This document shows, one piece after another, positions 16,825-25,862 of a DNA stretch of 40,211 nucleotides; within the stretch, counting starts at the first letter, position 1, and the number at the start of each line of letters is the position of its first letter. A program made the translations under genes and the position numbers. Where the stretch lies: the NCBI GenBank assembly GCA_014801075.1, contig JAAVEW010000003.1, positions 18,699-58,909 of the forward strand, read 5' to 3'. This DNA comes from Barnesiella sp. (GTDB lineage: Bacteria; Bacteroidota; Bacteroidia; Bacteroidales; Muribaculaceae). Under the pieces are notes generated by a model, which saw only the letters and a program-made list of their open reading frames with translations, did no database searches and had not been told where the DNA came from.

Positions 16825-17943
16825 TCAGACCCTATTATTTTTTTTACCTCTTTTAAATTTTATATTGAATGAAATTTGATTAAAGACTCTTGAGATTGCA
16901 GACCGTGTATTACCGTACTGTCGATAATACATCTCAAGATAGCACAAACTCTTTGTAAAACGTTCAATCTTTGAGTGTACGTATTTTTCCGGACTTTGAG
17001 AATATTTTGTAATATAGCGACGTGATAGCGCCCACCGGCAATGATTTCTCAGATCTAACCTCCTGACAAGTTTCTGATAGTTTTCTCTAACTGAGAGATC
17101 ATTTAACAGTTCAGGGTTCCGAAACAGATTGACGTCAAACAGACTGATGGTTATTATATAGAAGTACAGGTACTGCGCATACGAGCGATATTCTTTTTTC
17201 TTTTCCAATTCTAATACGTAATCACATAAATCTATAAAAGAAACCAACATATTATTCAGTTTCCTTTTCGTGATTTTTGACTGAGAGGCAGATCCTTGTC
17301 GAAGAAGATAATGATAATTTACGCTATCAATGGAACATATGTGTTTTGCCTTTTCAAGTACATTCCAAAAAAACAAATAATCCTCATAATGCTTACAAGT
17401 AGCGACGAATCTTAAATCACCGATGACCTCTCGTTTATAAATTTTTCCGTATACAGCTCCTATACAATGTTGCAATACATCAATTCTTGAATGATTCGAA
17501 TCTATATGGATATCAATATCTGATTTTTCAACTGTTATTAAATTTCCGGACTCATCTTCCTGTAATAAACCGCAAGCCACAATATCACAATTTATCTGAC
17601 ATGCCTTCCTATATAAATCTGACAAGCACATCTCATCTATATAGTCGTCAGGATCAACAAAAGATATGTACTTACCTGTGGAAGCATCTAATCCGACGTT
17701 ACGTGCATTGCTTACACCTCCGTTCTCCTTTAAATCAATTACCTTGATTCGGTCATCCTTTATTGCCAGAGAGTTGAGTAACTCAATATTATCGGGATTG
17801 GGGCTGCAATCATTTACAATAATTATCTCAATATCCCTTAACGTCTGACAGAGCAATGAATTTATCGATTTCTCCAATAGTTTATTGGGTATATCGTAGA
17901 CAGGAACAATAATAGAAATAATCGGTTGAGCGAATCCGGGCAT
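16825..17943 (-). CDS. GT2 glycosyltransferase
   Basis: A 372-aa family 2 enzyme with clear GT-A motifs: ISIIVPVYDIP, VNDCSPNPDN, NGGVSNARNVGLD and the metal-binding FVDPDDYID. The second half (KIYKREVIGDLRF, EDYLFFWNVLEKA) is the common acceptor-side region. The C-terminus is basic (KFKRGKKNNRV), perhaps aiding membrane association. The 14 bases just upstream of its ATG (ATAATACAGTAAAT) recur at the start of the CysE-like gene at 21524; both genes follow a poly-G acyltransferase gene. Confidence 0.9.
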   Translation of the reverse strand: MPGFAQPIISIIVPVYDIPNKLLEKSINSLLCQTLRDIEIIIVNDCSPNPDNIELLNSLAIKDDRIKVIDLKENGGVSNARNVGLDASTGKYISFVDPDDYIDEMCLSDLYRKACQINCDIVACGLLQEDESGNLITVEKSDIDIHIDSNHSRIDVLQHCIGAVYGKIYKREVIGDLRFVATCKHYEDYLFFWNVLEKAKHICSIDSVNYHYLLRQGSASQSKITKRKLNNMLVSFIDLCDYVLELEKKKEYRSYAQYLYFYIITISLFDVNLFRNPELLNDLSVRENYQKLVRRLDLRNHCRWALSRRYITKYSQSPEKYVHSKIERFTKSLCYLEMYYRQYGNTRSAISRVFNQISFNIKFKRGKKNNRV

Positions 17944-17999
17944 GATTTACTGTATTATTATCGAATATTGAAACTGTTAATTGGTGTTTAGAAATAGTT

Positions 18000-18754
18000 C
18001 TATTCTATACCAGATGCCTTTAAGAAAGATTCAAATGAATCAAACTCTGCCTTATGTGTGTTGACGTATTTATCGAACGAGTCTCTTAATTGAGCTTTAA
18101 TAGGTATTTCAGGATACTTATCTACCTCATCTCCTGAGACAAACAGAGGAAATTCGTCCCAGAAATCTTCGGGGACGGGGCGACGATGCAGGCGTTCAAC
18201 TATACTTCGGGCAAGATTCATTGCATCTTCTTTCTGTAATGTTTTTCGTTTCTGGAAGAAGTCATCCAACGAACATATTACCTTTGCCGGCATTCCGGCT
18301 GCGACTGAGTTGGCCGGAATCTTTTTGTTCACTATACTACCATAGCCGATTATACAATTGTCTCCGATATCAGCTCCTCGTAGTAATGTAACGTTTTTAC
18401 CAAACCATACGTTCCTACCGACATTGATGCTTCCTGATGATTGAACAAACTCGTGATATTTTCCTAAGAAACATCTTGTTACATAGTCATGTGTTAAAAT
18501 GGTTAAATTTTCGTGCAACAAAGTACCCCCCCCTTAACATTTATTAACGTTGGTCGATTGGTATCTATATTGAGTGTCTCCGGGGAATACATAATGACAT
18601 CCTCCTCAATTTTCATACCTAAGGAATTAAGGTATTTAATAAAAGAGGCCGTGTCTTTGCGCCGTAATTCATTTTTAGATTGTGCAATCGATTTCTTTAT
18701 TGACCACAACACAGCACGTAAGTTCAATTTCATTGAGGACAAGAGATTCTTCAT
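18000..18754 (-). pseudogene. Acyltransferase gene out of frame at poly-G tract (G8), likely phase-variable OFF
   Basis: Two reading frames together encode a hexapeptide acyltransferase. The first runs from the ATG at 18754 for 83 codons and ends TLINVKGGVLCCTKI-stop. The second runs to the stop at 18000 and contains LLHENLTILTHD (likely catalytic His), INVGRNVWFGKNVT, IGDNCIIGYGS and AAGMPAKVI. The break is at eight G (18526-18533). Nine G would give KGGGTLLHENL and a continuous 251-aa protein; seven would also truncate. The C-terminal ~80 residues (FWDEFPLFVSGDEV, FDSFESFLKASG) extend past the helix and are shared with the paralog at 21584. Outside the tract there is no other damage. As written, only a short N-terminal peptide would be made unless polymerase or ribosome slips. 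Confidence 0.85.
18526..18533 (-). repeat. Poly-G tract (G8), OFF register
   Basis: Eight G on the coding strand at codons 74-77 of the acyltransferase gene; one additional G joins the two frames. The ~60 bases around the tract are nearly identical to those around the tract at 22107-22114. Confidence 0.92.
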
Positions 18755-18784
18755 ATCAAAAATTTATTTAATCACACAATTAAG

Positions 18785-19963
18785 TCAGTCGGTTAAATCT
18801 TTAAACAGGTTATCCCAATTTCTTAGAATTGCGTTATTATCAGTTGTTGCAATTGTGTTTCTTGCGACAGTAGCTAACCGCTCAAACGAAGACCTATCCA
18901 TGTGTGCCAAATCTACTGTAACTTTAGCCATTGCCACAATACTGAAAGGTGTCGTAAGGAATCCATTCTCTCCATTTTTGATATACATGTCGGCATCGAC
19001 AAAATTATTCATGACCACCGGGACTACTCCGTGACTCATACATTCGGGAATAACCATGGGGGTTCCTTCGTAGTTGGACGTCATGAGAAAAATTTTACTC
19101 TGTTTGTAATAATTGCTTGTGTCAACTTGTCCGACAAAGTCTATCCGTTCAAGATGTAGTTTCTTGGACATTGCCTCATAATATTCTTTGAATGGACCGA
19201 AACCGGCAATTGTAAGGTGCCATTGGGGAAGTCGGTGCTGAATGAGCTTCCATACCCGCAATATACGGTCAACCCTCTTCTGTCCATAATCCAGACGACC
19301 CACATACAGAATCTCGTTCCCCTTCTTTTTGAAATCGAAGATTTCTGTATTAACGGTATTTGGATTAGTCAGACCGTAAATCTTATTACTGTCCTTAATG
19401 CCAAGTAGCCTGGAGAGCTTCTCTTTCTGCTTCTCGCTTAACACAACTATTGCATCCGAATTATCATACATGTAACCGAAATGTTGTTTTTTCCATCGGT
19501 ATCCGCGTCGTTTATTAAACGGAAGCTTTATGCGTTTCAGCAGATTTTTTACCGAGGTTGCCAATGGTACGCCTGAGAGTGGCAGAAACTGTGTGCGCCC
19601 AAGATGTTCAAGATCACCGGTAATATCAAAATGTACATGGCTTATGAGCTTAACACTGAGAGGGATATACTCGTGAGAGAAAAGGTATATTGACTCCGTA
19701 CTTGCTCCCTCGTTGATTATTATATCAATTTCGTTCCGTTTTATATAATCAAGAAGAAAATCAATATTTTCCCTGCATGTTGACTCATCACCTGCCGGAA
19801 GAAATACTGATTCCCGACTCTCAGGATGGTCAACGTTTCGTGAAGCCATGTATTTAACTACATGTCCTCTGCTTAGGAAATAGTCGGCTAACAGACAAGC
19901 CACTCTTTCGGTCCCTCCTCTCTGGGGGTTGAGCTGATTGCTAAAATATAGCAGAATATTCAT
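18785..19963 (-). CDS. GT-B (family 4-like) glycosyltransferase
   Basis: A 392-aa GT-B enzyme. The entry segment LNPQRGGTERVACLLADYF is the glycine-rich loop; EILYVGRLDYGQKRVDRIL, IAGFGPFKEY and the E-x7-E segment NYEGTPMVIPECMSHG form the donor domain. It resembles the GT-B at 10018. It overlaps the upstream GT2 by four bases and is followed by the out-of-frame acyltransferase gene after 30 nt. Specificity unknown. Confidence 0.9.
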   Translation of the reverse strand: MNILLYFSNQLNPQRGGTERVACLLADYFLSRGHVVKYMASRNVDHPESRESVFLPAGDESTCRENIDFLLDYIKRNEIDIIINEGASTESIYLFSHEYIPLSVKLISHVHFDITGDLEHLGRTQFLPLSGVPLATSVKNLLKRIKLPFNKRRGYRWKKQHFGYMYDNSDAIVVLSEKQKEKLSRLLGIKDSNKIYGLTNPNTVNTEIFDFKKKGNEILYVGRLDYGQKRVDRILRVWKLIQHRLPQWHLTIAGFGPFKEYYEAMSKKLHLERIDFVGQVDTSNYYKQSKIFLMTSNYEGTPMVIPECMSHGVVPVVMNNFVDADMYIKNGENGFLTTPFSIVAMAKVTVDLAHMDRSSFERLATVARNTIATTDNNAILRNWDNLFKDLTD

Positions 19964-20946
19964 ATTCTTCCGGTAATCAATCTTTGGGCTAAAAGGGCAA
20001 CCTTAGGTCCGCATACAAACATAAAAAATGCCTTGTATCTTATAGATCGCGTAGAACCTTTTGAGTATTTAAAATATTGAGATATATTTATTTTAAAGAA
20101 AAGATCTTTTTTTATGACTTCGTTAGCTTTATTATCTGTTCGGCCCAATGAAATCAGATTCCAGGCAAAGGGACAATATTGCGCAATGCATAGATTCCTT
20201 AATGCAGGGAACGAATATGCGTAGCTGTAATATCTGTAATTGCTTTCAGTAGCCGACAATACTTTGCTATATTGCGGTTTTGAGGTCGTAATTGAGCCTT
20301 CACGATATCGGTAACCATAGAAACCGATATCAGTAACCATGATGCTATTTATTCTCTTGACTAACTGAGGTATTGTTGCGATATCCTCCGAAATAGCTCC
20401 CTTTGGGAAACGGATGGACTCAAAGACGGAGGCTCTGAATATTTTGTCACAAAAGCTCACATGAATCCATTGATTGAGGTAGGCCGACATTATTTCCTCT
20501 TTATCGCTGTAGGTGTGCACGGTTACGTCGTTTATATATGAGTGGTCAGAATGCCATTCATGTATGACCTTGTATTGCGCCACATCAAGATTCTCATCGT
20601 CAAACAATGGAAGAAGCCTCGAGTATATATCGTTACCAATCAGTACGTCGTCAGAGTCGACAAACGTCACGAACTTGCCGCGCATACGGTCAAGTCCATA
20701 ATTGCGGGCATCGGAAAGGCCTCCGTTGTTTTTGTGAAATACACGTATTCTACCATCTTTACCGGCGTAATGTTCAAGTATGGAGAGAGAGTTGTCGGTA
20801 CTTCCATCATCGACAACTATTATCTCCATATCTTCAATATCCTGTGCAATAATTGAATCAAGACATTCAGCCACGTATTCCTCTACATTATATACAGGAA
20901 CAATAACGCTCAGGATCGGTAAATTATTCTCTTCTTTTGGACTCAT
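19960..20946 (-). CDS. GT2 glycosyltransferase
   Basis: A 328-aa family 2 enzyme with textbook GT-A motifs: SVIVPVYNVEEYV, VVDDGSTDNS, NGGLSDARNYGLD and the metal-binding FVDSDDVL. A later AISEDIATIPQL matches the acceptor-side ED motif. It is coupled by 4-nt overlaps to both the upstream CysE-like gene and the downstream GT-B. Adds one sugar to the repeat unit; specificity unknown. Confidence 0.92.
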   Translation of the reverse strand: MSPKEENNLPILSVIVPVYNVEEYVAECLDSIIAQDIEDMEIIVVDDGSTDNSLSILEHYAGKDGRIRVFHKNNGGLSDARNYGLDRMRGKFVTFVDSDDVLIGNDIYSRLLPLFDDENLDVAQYKVIHEWHSDHSYINDVTVHTYSDKEEIMSAYLNQWIHVSFCDKIFRASVFESIRFPKGAISEDIATIPQLVKRINSIMVTDIGFYGYRYREGSITTSKPQYSKVLSATESNYRYYSYAYSFPALRNLCIAQYCPFAWNLISLGRTDNKANEVIKKDLFFKINISQYFKYSKGSTRSIRYKAFFMFVCGPKVALLAQRLITGRI

Positions 20947-21524
20947 AATTCTTCTTTTACTCTCACACCGTCTTTTTTTACTATATATGCGGGAACACCC
21001 ACTACCGTGGTGTTGGAAGGTACATCTTTGACCACTACCGCATTGGCTCCTATTACAACGTTGTCGCCAACCTTAACGCCACCCAGCACCTTTGCACCGC
21101 ATGAAATTGTGACATTATTGCCGATTACAGGTGCGTCACTTCCTTTATAACCCACGGTGACCTGTTGGTTTATATGGCAATTATTCCCTATTGACTGAGC
21201 ACATAGAATTGTGGCGAATCCATGCTGGATAAACAAACCCGGACCAATTTCAGGTGTGAACAAATACAATGTGGATATTGGCCGTGCAATCAGTTTCAGT
21301 ATCCATAACATACCGTGTGCCCGGCTGAGTCGGTAATAGAACAGATTCCTGAATTCCGGACGCTTGTCTAACAGAAATCGCATCTTGCTCTCATATGACC
21401 CGCTCAAGCCGACTACCTCCGCATAGTGATCGATATCCTCTTCTATAATTTTACGCCGCGGACATTTTTTATAGAACAGTATATGTAGGACGAACCTTAT
21501 TTTATTAAAAGACGATACTTTCAT
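20943..21524 (-). CDS. Serine-acetyltransferase-like (CysE-type) hexapeptide acyltransferase
   Basis: A 193-aa protein with an N-terminal helical region (~1-85) and a left-handed beta-helix from ~90: GPGLFIQHGFATIL (likely catalytic His), IGNNCHINQQVTVGYKG, APVIGNNVTISCGAKVLGGVKVGDNVVIGANAVV and VVGVPAYIVKK. The arrangement is that of CysE, but such proteins are common in capsule loci, where they are thought to acetylate sugars or sugar amino groups. Sequence alone cannot exclude serine as substrate; the location argues for a capsule role. It overlaps the next gene by four bases. Confidence 0.87.
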   Translation of the reverse strand: MKVSSFNKIRFVLHILFYKKCPRRKIIEEDIDHYAEVVGLSGSYESKMRFLLDKRPEFRNLFYYRLSRAHGMLWILKLIARPISTLYLFTPEIGPGLFIQHGFATILCAQSIGNNCHINQQVTVGYKGSDAPVIGNNVTISCGAKVLGGVKVGDNVVIGANAVVVKDVPSNTTVVGVPAYIVKKDGVRVKEEL

Positions 21525-21583
21525 TTACTGTATTATATCATCATATAGTGTCATACAATCCTTACCGGATGTGTATTAGTTAG

Positions 21584-22335
21584 TTACAAGCCTGCCGCTT
21601 CAAGAAATGAATCAAAAGAATCAAATAATGGTTTATGCGTACTGACAAATTTATCGTAAGCTTGGTGCATCTGACGTTTAATAGGGATTTCCGGATATAA
21701 TTCTACTTCGTTTCCTGATACAAAAAGTGGGAATTCTTCCCAGAAATCGGCTGGGATTGGTCGGCGGCCATATCGTTCCTGAATGCTCCGGGCATATACA
21801 AATGCTTCGTCAATACATTTTATTTTTCTTTTCTCAAAATATTCGTCAAAACTGCAGATAACCTTAGCCGGACAACCGGCAGCGACAGAATTTGACGGAA
21901 TTTTACCCATCACCACACTACCGTAACCAATAATGCAGTTATCTCCGATGTCAGTCCCTTTCAAACAAGTTACATTCATGCCGAACCACACATTCCGACC
22001 GATAGAAACACGTCCGGAACAAGGAACGAATTCTCCATATCGGTTTAAAAATGCCCTCGTTGCGAAATCATGTGTTAAAATAGTTAAATTTTTATGCAAC
22101 AAAGTACCCCCCCCTTAACACTTATTAACGAAGGACGAGTCAAATCAATATTTAATGTTTCAGGGCTGGAAATAATTACATCATCCTCAATTTCTACACC
22201 TTGACGTCTCAATGACTGTATCAGTATGCTTGGATCTTTACGTAGCTTGTTGATTCGGACACGTTCGCGTAAGAGATCAACCAAAGCGTGACTGTAATCT
22301 TTTATTTTCTGTATTTTATTTACAATTGAGGGCAT
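21584..22335 (-). pseudogene. Second acyltransferase gene out of frame at poly-G tract (G8), likely phase-variable OFF
   Basis: Paralog of the gene at 18000-18754 with the same break. The ATG at 22335 opens 83 codons ending LISVKGGVLCCIKI-stop; the continuing frame ends at 21584 and has LLHKNLTILTHD, VSIGRNVWFGMNVT, IGDNCIIGYGSVV, AAGCPAKVI and the C-terminal FWEEFPLFVSGNEV, FDSFDSFLEAAGL. Eight G lie at 22107-22114; nine would give a continuous 250-aa enzyme. The two paralogs align without gaps over the first 83 residues and differ at many positions along their length, so they have diverged while keeping open frames on both sides of the tract. The start overlaps the pyruvyl transferase gene by 20 nt. 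Predicted function: O-acetylation of a capsule sugar. Confidence 0.85.
22107..22114 (-). repeat. Poly-G tract (G8), OFF register
   Basis: Eight G on the coding strand at codons 74-77, the identical position to the tract in the paralog. One more G restores a 250-aa acyltransferase. Confidence 0.92.
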
Positions 22336-23473
22336 CTTTTAAATATTTTTTTGAGTATTCTCTGAAATCGGATATCTTCTGACTTATACCTTTATCAAAA
22401 GTAATTGATGAGGGAATGTCGACACTGTCTACGGGTATTCCATGCCTTTCCGCTCCGTAATCAGCCAAAAGTGAGGGAATTCTCGTGTCTGTGTCAGCTG
22501 TGTCCAACGCACAGATGAACGGTATTGAAAAGTTAAGTGCGAATACTGTGCCATGAAAAGAGGTTGTCACCATAAATCGGGCACGCGATAGATAATAAAT
22601 GAAATCTTTAGGGTCAGCAGTAGGGATGAATCTGGCATTTTGTGACTTCATATAATCGCTGATTTCTCCGTGTATGACGATGATTTCTCCCCCATATTCC
22701 CGATGGGCTTTTTCAATTATGTTGAATACACCGGGATAGGGATTAAACTTATAGTTGAGAATAAAGACAACAAAATACTTTTTTTCGTCAGTATCATCAT
22801 CTCTCATGTCGGGGAGTCGCTCGATCCATTCTTCTCTTGAAAGCAATAGCGTCGGGTCGCAGACACGAGTTACATTCTTGCCGGATAATTCTTCAACGAT
22901 ATTAACTGCCTGTTGCTCCCTGACCGAGAGTGCGGTATATTCTTTAAGCCTCGTTGAGTAATCTTCCTTGAATTGTTCAGGAATTTCATTTACAGATATA
23001 CTGGGAGCATAAGCGACCTTTATCGCACTCTTTTCCCTTGCGAATCCCAGCATGAAACTCGTATCGTAACCTATATAGTTGGGATTCCATACCTGATCGC
23101 TGCCTGTAAGATAAATGTCATAAACAGGAGGAGTCTTGCACAGCAGATACCGGTTGGTGTATCTGCAAGGTGACAAGTTGTAAAATTCCGACATAAATTT
23201 CTCAAATTTCTGTCGACGTATGGCCCTTGAGTCAGATTTTTGGCGGAACAGTTTTGATTTAAGTCTTGTGAATATCCGGTTCGGTAAAGAAGGTATTTTC
23301 TTAGGAGTTGAAGACGAATTAAGATAAATCTGATGTTCAATATTAGGATAGACATAGTCTATGATCTCAGCATCGAATCCGAGTGCTTTTACACATTCCT
23401 GGGTGGCATAGGCCTGCAACACGGAACCCATATTAAACACGCGGTGCATTGTGATAATTCCAACCTTTTTCAT
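22316..23473 (-). CDS. Polysaccharide pyruvyl transferase family protein
   Basis: A 385-aa protein of the PF04230 type. NMGSVLQAYATQ (14-25), YLTGSDQVWNPNY (121-133) and the late TTSFHGTVFAL are the family hallmarks. Members attach a pyruvyl ketal from PEP to a sugar of the repeat unit, giving it negative charge. It follows the FrhB-like gene by 12 nt, a pairing frequent in Bacteroidota capsule loci. The downstream acyltransferase gene starts inside its last codons. Confidence 0.9.
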   Translation of the reverse strand: MKKVGIITMHRVFNMGSVLQAYATQECVKALGFDAEIIDYVYPNIEHQIYLNSSSTPKKIPSLPNRIFTRLKSKLFRQKSDSRAIRRQKFEKFMSEFYNLSPCRYTNRYLLCKTPPVYDIYLTGSDQVWNPNYIGYDTSFMLGFAREKSAIKVAYAPSISVNEIPEQFKEDYSTRLKEYTALSVREQQAVNIVEELSGKNVTRVCDPTLLLSREEWIERLPDMRDDDTDEKKYFVVFILNYKFNPYPGVFNIIEKAHREYGGEIIVIHGEISDYMKSQNARFIPTADPKDFIYYLSRARFMVTTSFHGTVFALNFSIPFICALDTADTDTRIPSLLADYGAERHGIPVDSVDIPSSITFDKGISQKISDFREYSKKYLKDALNCK

Positions 23474-23485
23474 CGAGCGTTTATT

Positions 23486-24655
23486 CTATTTGATAAGTTG
23501 TTTTAACCGTCCTCTAATGGCAAATATCGGCCAAAGAATCATTGGAACCAGACGGTTTATTTTGCATATTGCCGGAAGGCTAAGCGGAGTTCTAAGCAAG
23601 AATGAATCTAAAGCTACAATATAATCCCGTTTAGGCCCTTTCTTCATTTGTCCTTCAAGCACTATATCCATTGACTCGCTAACGAGTTGAATGGATTCTG
23701 TTGACGTGAGAGCCTCCTTCCCTTTTGCGGTAAAAGCTAAAATACCATTTACTCCGGCATCTTCGTCGGAATAGTGTTTACCCCATAAATCCCCTACTCT
23801 TATATCAGCCGATGAGTTTGCCATTTTGAATTTACAGGACGTGTAGCACGCTTTATTGAGGCATCTGTTATATAGAAACATCTTATAAAATAAGTCTCCG
23901 TTCTTGACGTTGGAAAGATAATCATACGCCTTGCTGTCTTTTTCTTTAAACGACATCACCCACGAATCATGCCATCCATTCTCTTTGTTTCGCCATGCTA
24001 TCTCATACGGTGAAATCTTTGCGTGTTTTGATACAAATTTCAGATATTTGCGCCACATATTCATTGACGGTACGCCATGACAGAAGAAATCAATGAGTAG
24101 AAAATTATTCTCTATCCTTCTAAGTTTGATATATTCACGCAGTGATGCTATTTGACAAGGGGTGCCTACTACAACATATTTACTATCAGCCTTAAACTGA
24201 GAGAAAGCTTCAGTAGTATAACTTTGCAAGTATTTGGAACCGATACTGGGCTTGAATTCTTCAATAGTATTGGCAATAAAGTGCTCGGCGATGTGAAGTT
24301 CGTTATTATATCTCACACCACAAGCCTTATAACCCTGCTGCATCATGTGATTTGCAATCTCAAACACAACTCCGCCTGTAGAGCATTTTTTCCTTATGTC
24401 CTTATCCTTACTCCAGCCGGCGTAACTTGATATGTCATGACTGTCCTTCTTTTCGGGTGACAACGGATTACAAAAAGAACATACTTTCAAGCATAATCCA
24501 CATTCGATACACTTGTCCTGGTCGAAAACTTCCGGCGAGAAAAAGCCAAAGCGATCCTCTTGGAGTCGTATTATCTTCTTGGGGCATGCTGTCACGCATG
24601 TGCCACATCCGTAGCAGAATTTTAGTTTACTTATGTTATCCATTTGTATATGCAT
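23486..24655 (-). CDS. FrhB-like 4Fe-4S protein (coenzyme F420 hydrogenase beta-subunit family)
   Basis: A 389-aa protein with two ferredoxin-type clusters at the N-terminus: C14/C17/C20 with C24, and C49/C52/C55 with C59. Then come the FrhB N- and C-terminal domains (STGGVVFEIANHMM, VVGTPCQIASLR, FFCHGVPS, IRVGDLWG). The relatives are flavin/iron-sulfur oxidoreductases, but the versions in polysaccharide loci next to pyruvyl transferase genes have no settled reaction; a redox step on a sugar or on the pyruvylation pathway is a guess. Met5 (24643) is an alternative start. Confidence 0.9.
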   Translation of the reverse strand: MHIQMDNISKLKFCYGCGTCVTACPKKIIRLQEDRFGFFSPEVFDQDKCIECGLCLKVCSFCNPLSPEKKDSHDISSYAGWSKDKDIRKKCSTGGVVFEIANHMMQQGYKACGVRYNNELHIAEHFIANTIEEFKPSIGSKYLQSYTTEAFSQFKADSKYVVVGTPCQIASLREYIKLRRIENNFLLIDFFCHGVPSMNMWRKYLKFVSKHAKISPYEIAWRNKENGWHDSWVMSFKEKDSKAYDYLSNVKNGDLFYKMFLYNRCLNKACYTSCKFKMANSSADIRVGDLWGKHYSDEDAGVNGILAFTAKGKEALTSTESIQLVSESMDIVLEGQMKKGPKRDYIVALDSFLLRTPLSLPAICKINRLVPMILWPIFAIRGRLKQLIK

Positions 24656-24657
24656 GT

Positions 24658-25710
24658 TTATCTATATACTCTGGGAGTCGGTGCAAATTTTGCATCAAGA
24701 TAAAACCATAATCTCTTGAGCCGGGGGAACAGATACATACACTTAGTGATTAAGGCCTGTTTGCGGAATCCGTTCTCATTGTAAAATTTCATCACACGAT
24801 TTAATAATGTTTTATCCTTAGTCAATGCCACTATATACCAGCTGAGGCGAGCTCGGTTATATTCAGCCTTATAATATGTACCTTCACTTACCGGAGCTAA
24901 CTGTGACATTTGGTCATATACATCATAACGTGTTTTCACCCAATTCAGCTTCTGTTTTATCGAGCTTAGATGAGAGGCGCTATTATCCAGAACTCGATAT
25001 ACTGTCATTATCTCACCCAACTGTCGTATTTTAGCTTGTGAAGCAACAAAAATCCAGGCTGGGTAGTCGCCATAAACCCATTTTGATGATCTTTCAGCGT
25101 ATTTATTTCTATATAAATTATAGAAATCCCTCCTTAAGCATACCGATAATGTACCGATACGGTTAATAATTAACATATCATCGTAGGTTAAATCCTTATC
25201 TTCAAAGTTGGATAATTTACCAAACTCATTTCTGCCTTGATAATATTGTCTAAATCCGCAACTCACAAGTCCATAGTCGGGATTATTCTCCAGGAAATCA
25301 ACCTGTTTCTGAAGCTTTAGAGGGTCAGTCCAATAGTCATCTCCTTCACAGAAAGCTACATATTTGGCACCGGTAGTTTCACGTGCCTGATGCATTATTT
25401 TCCCTAAGATACCATTGCGTTTTGAATATTGATTTTCGACCTCAAATATAGGAAGTATAATCTTAGGATAATTATTTGCGTATTCGCGTATAATGTTTGC
25501 CGTATTGTCGGTAGATGCATCGTCGTGGATAACGACTACAAATGGAAAATCAGTCTTTTGAGATACAAATCCATCTAATGCCTCACGTATATATGGCTCA
25601 TGATTGTAGGTGATACAACTTACGACAACCAATGGTTTAAGGCGTGTACATTCCGACTTGATACTTTCAATGGCTTTTAATGCTTCTACAGGTAACTCTT
25701 CCAATGACAT
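24658..25710 (-). CDS. GT2 glycosyltransferase
   Basis: A 350-aa family 2 enzyme counted from the ATG at 25710, which lies directly after the stop of the acyltransferase remnant; an in-frame TTG at 25725 would add five residues but is less likely. GT-A motifs: VVSCITYNHEPYI, VIHDDASTDNT and the metal-binding CEGDDYWTDPLKLQKQVDFLE. The late segment MTVYRVLDNSASH is usual for this subgroup. Two bases separate it from the FrhB-like gene. Specificity unknown. Confidence 0.9.
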   Translation of the reverse strand: MSLEELPVEALKAIESIKSECTRLKPLVVVSCITYNHEPYIREALDGFVSQKTDFPFVVVIHDDASTDNTANIIREYANNYPKIILPIFEVENQYSKRNGILGKIMHQARETTGAKYVAFCEGDDYWTDPLKLQKQVDFLENNPDYGLVSCGFRQYYQGRNEFGKLSNFEDKDLTYDDMLIINRIGTLSVCLRRDFYNLYRNKYAERSSKWVYGDYPAWIFVASQAKIRQLGEIMTVYRVLDNSASHLSSIKQKLNWVKTRYDVYDQMSQLAPVSEGTYYKAEYNRARLSWYIVALTKDKTLLNRVMKFYNENGFRKQALITKCMYLFPRLKRLWFYLDAKFAPTPRVYR

Positions 25711-25711
25711 A

Positions 25712-25862
25712 TTATGATTGCTCAATATATTTAACTAATTCTTCGAGATTGTTGTTATTAAAAAGATTCCATTGATAGAGTAAGTCTTTGCTGCGGTTCT
25801 TTATTCTTTTGGCTGGGATGCCGGCATACACGCCCCGTGGCTGTGTTGATTCCATAATAACC
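25712..25862 (-). pseudogene. C-terminal remnant of a hexapeptide acetyltransferase
   Basis: The frame ending at the stop 25712-25714 contains STQPRGVYAGIPAKRIKNRSKDL, the acetyl-CoA-binding tail of a hexapeptide acetyltransferase. No hexapeptide repeats precede it. Instead the sequence switches near 25855-25865 to an ATP-grasp-like N-terminus in a different frame. I read this as the 3' end of a lost acetyltransferase gene. The left boundary is exact; the right is approximate. Confidence 0.7.
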
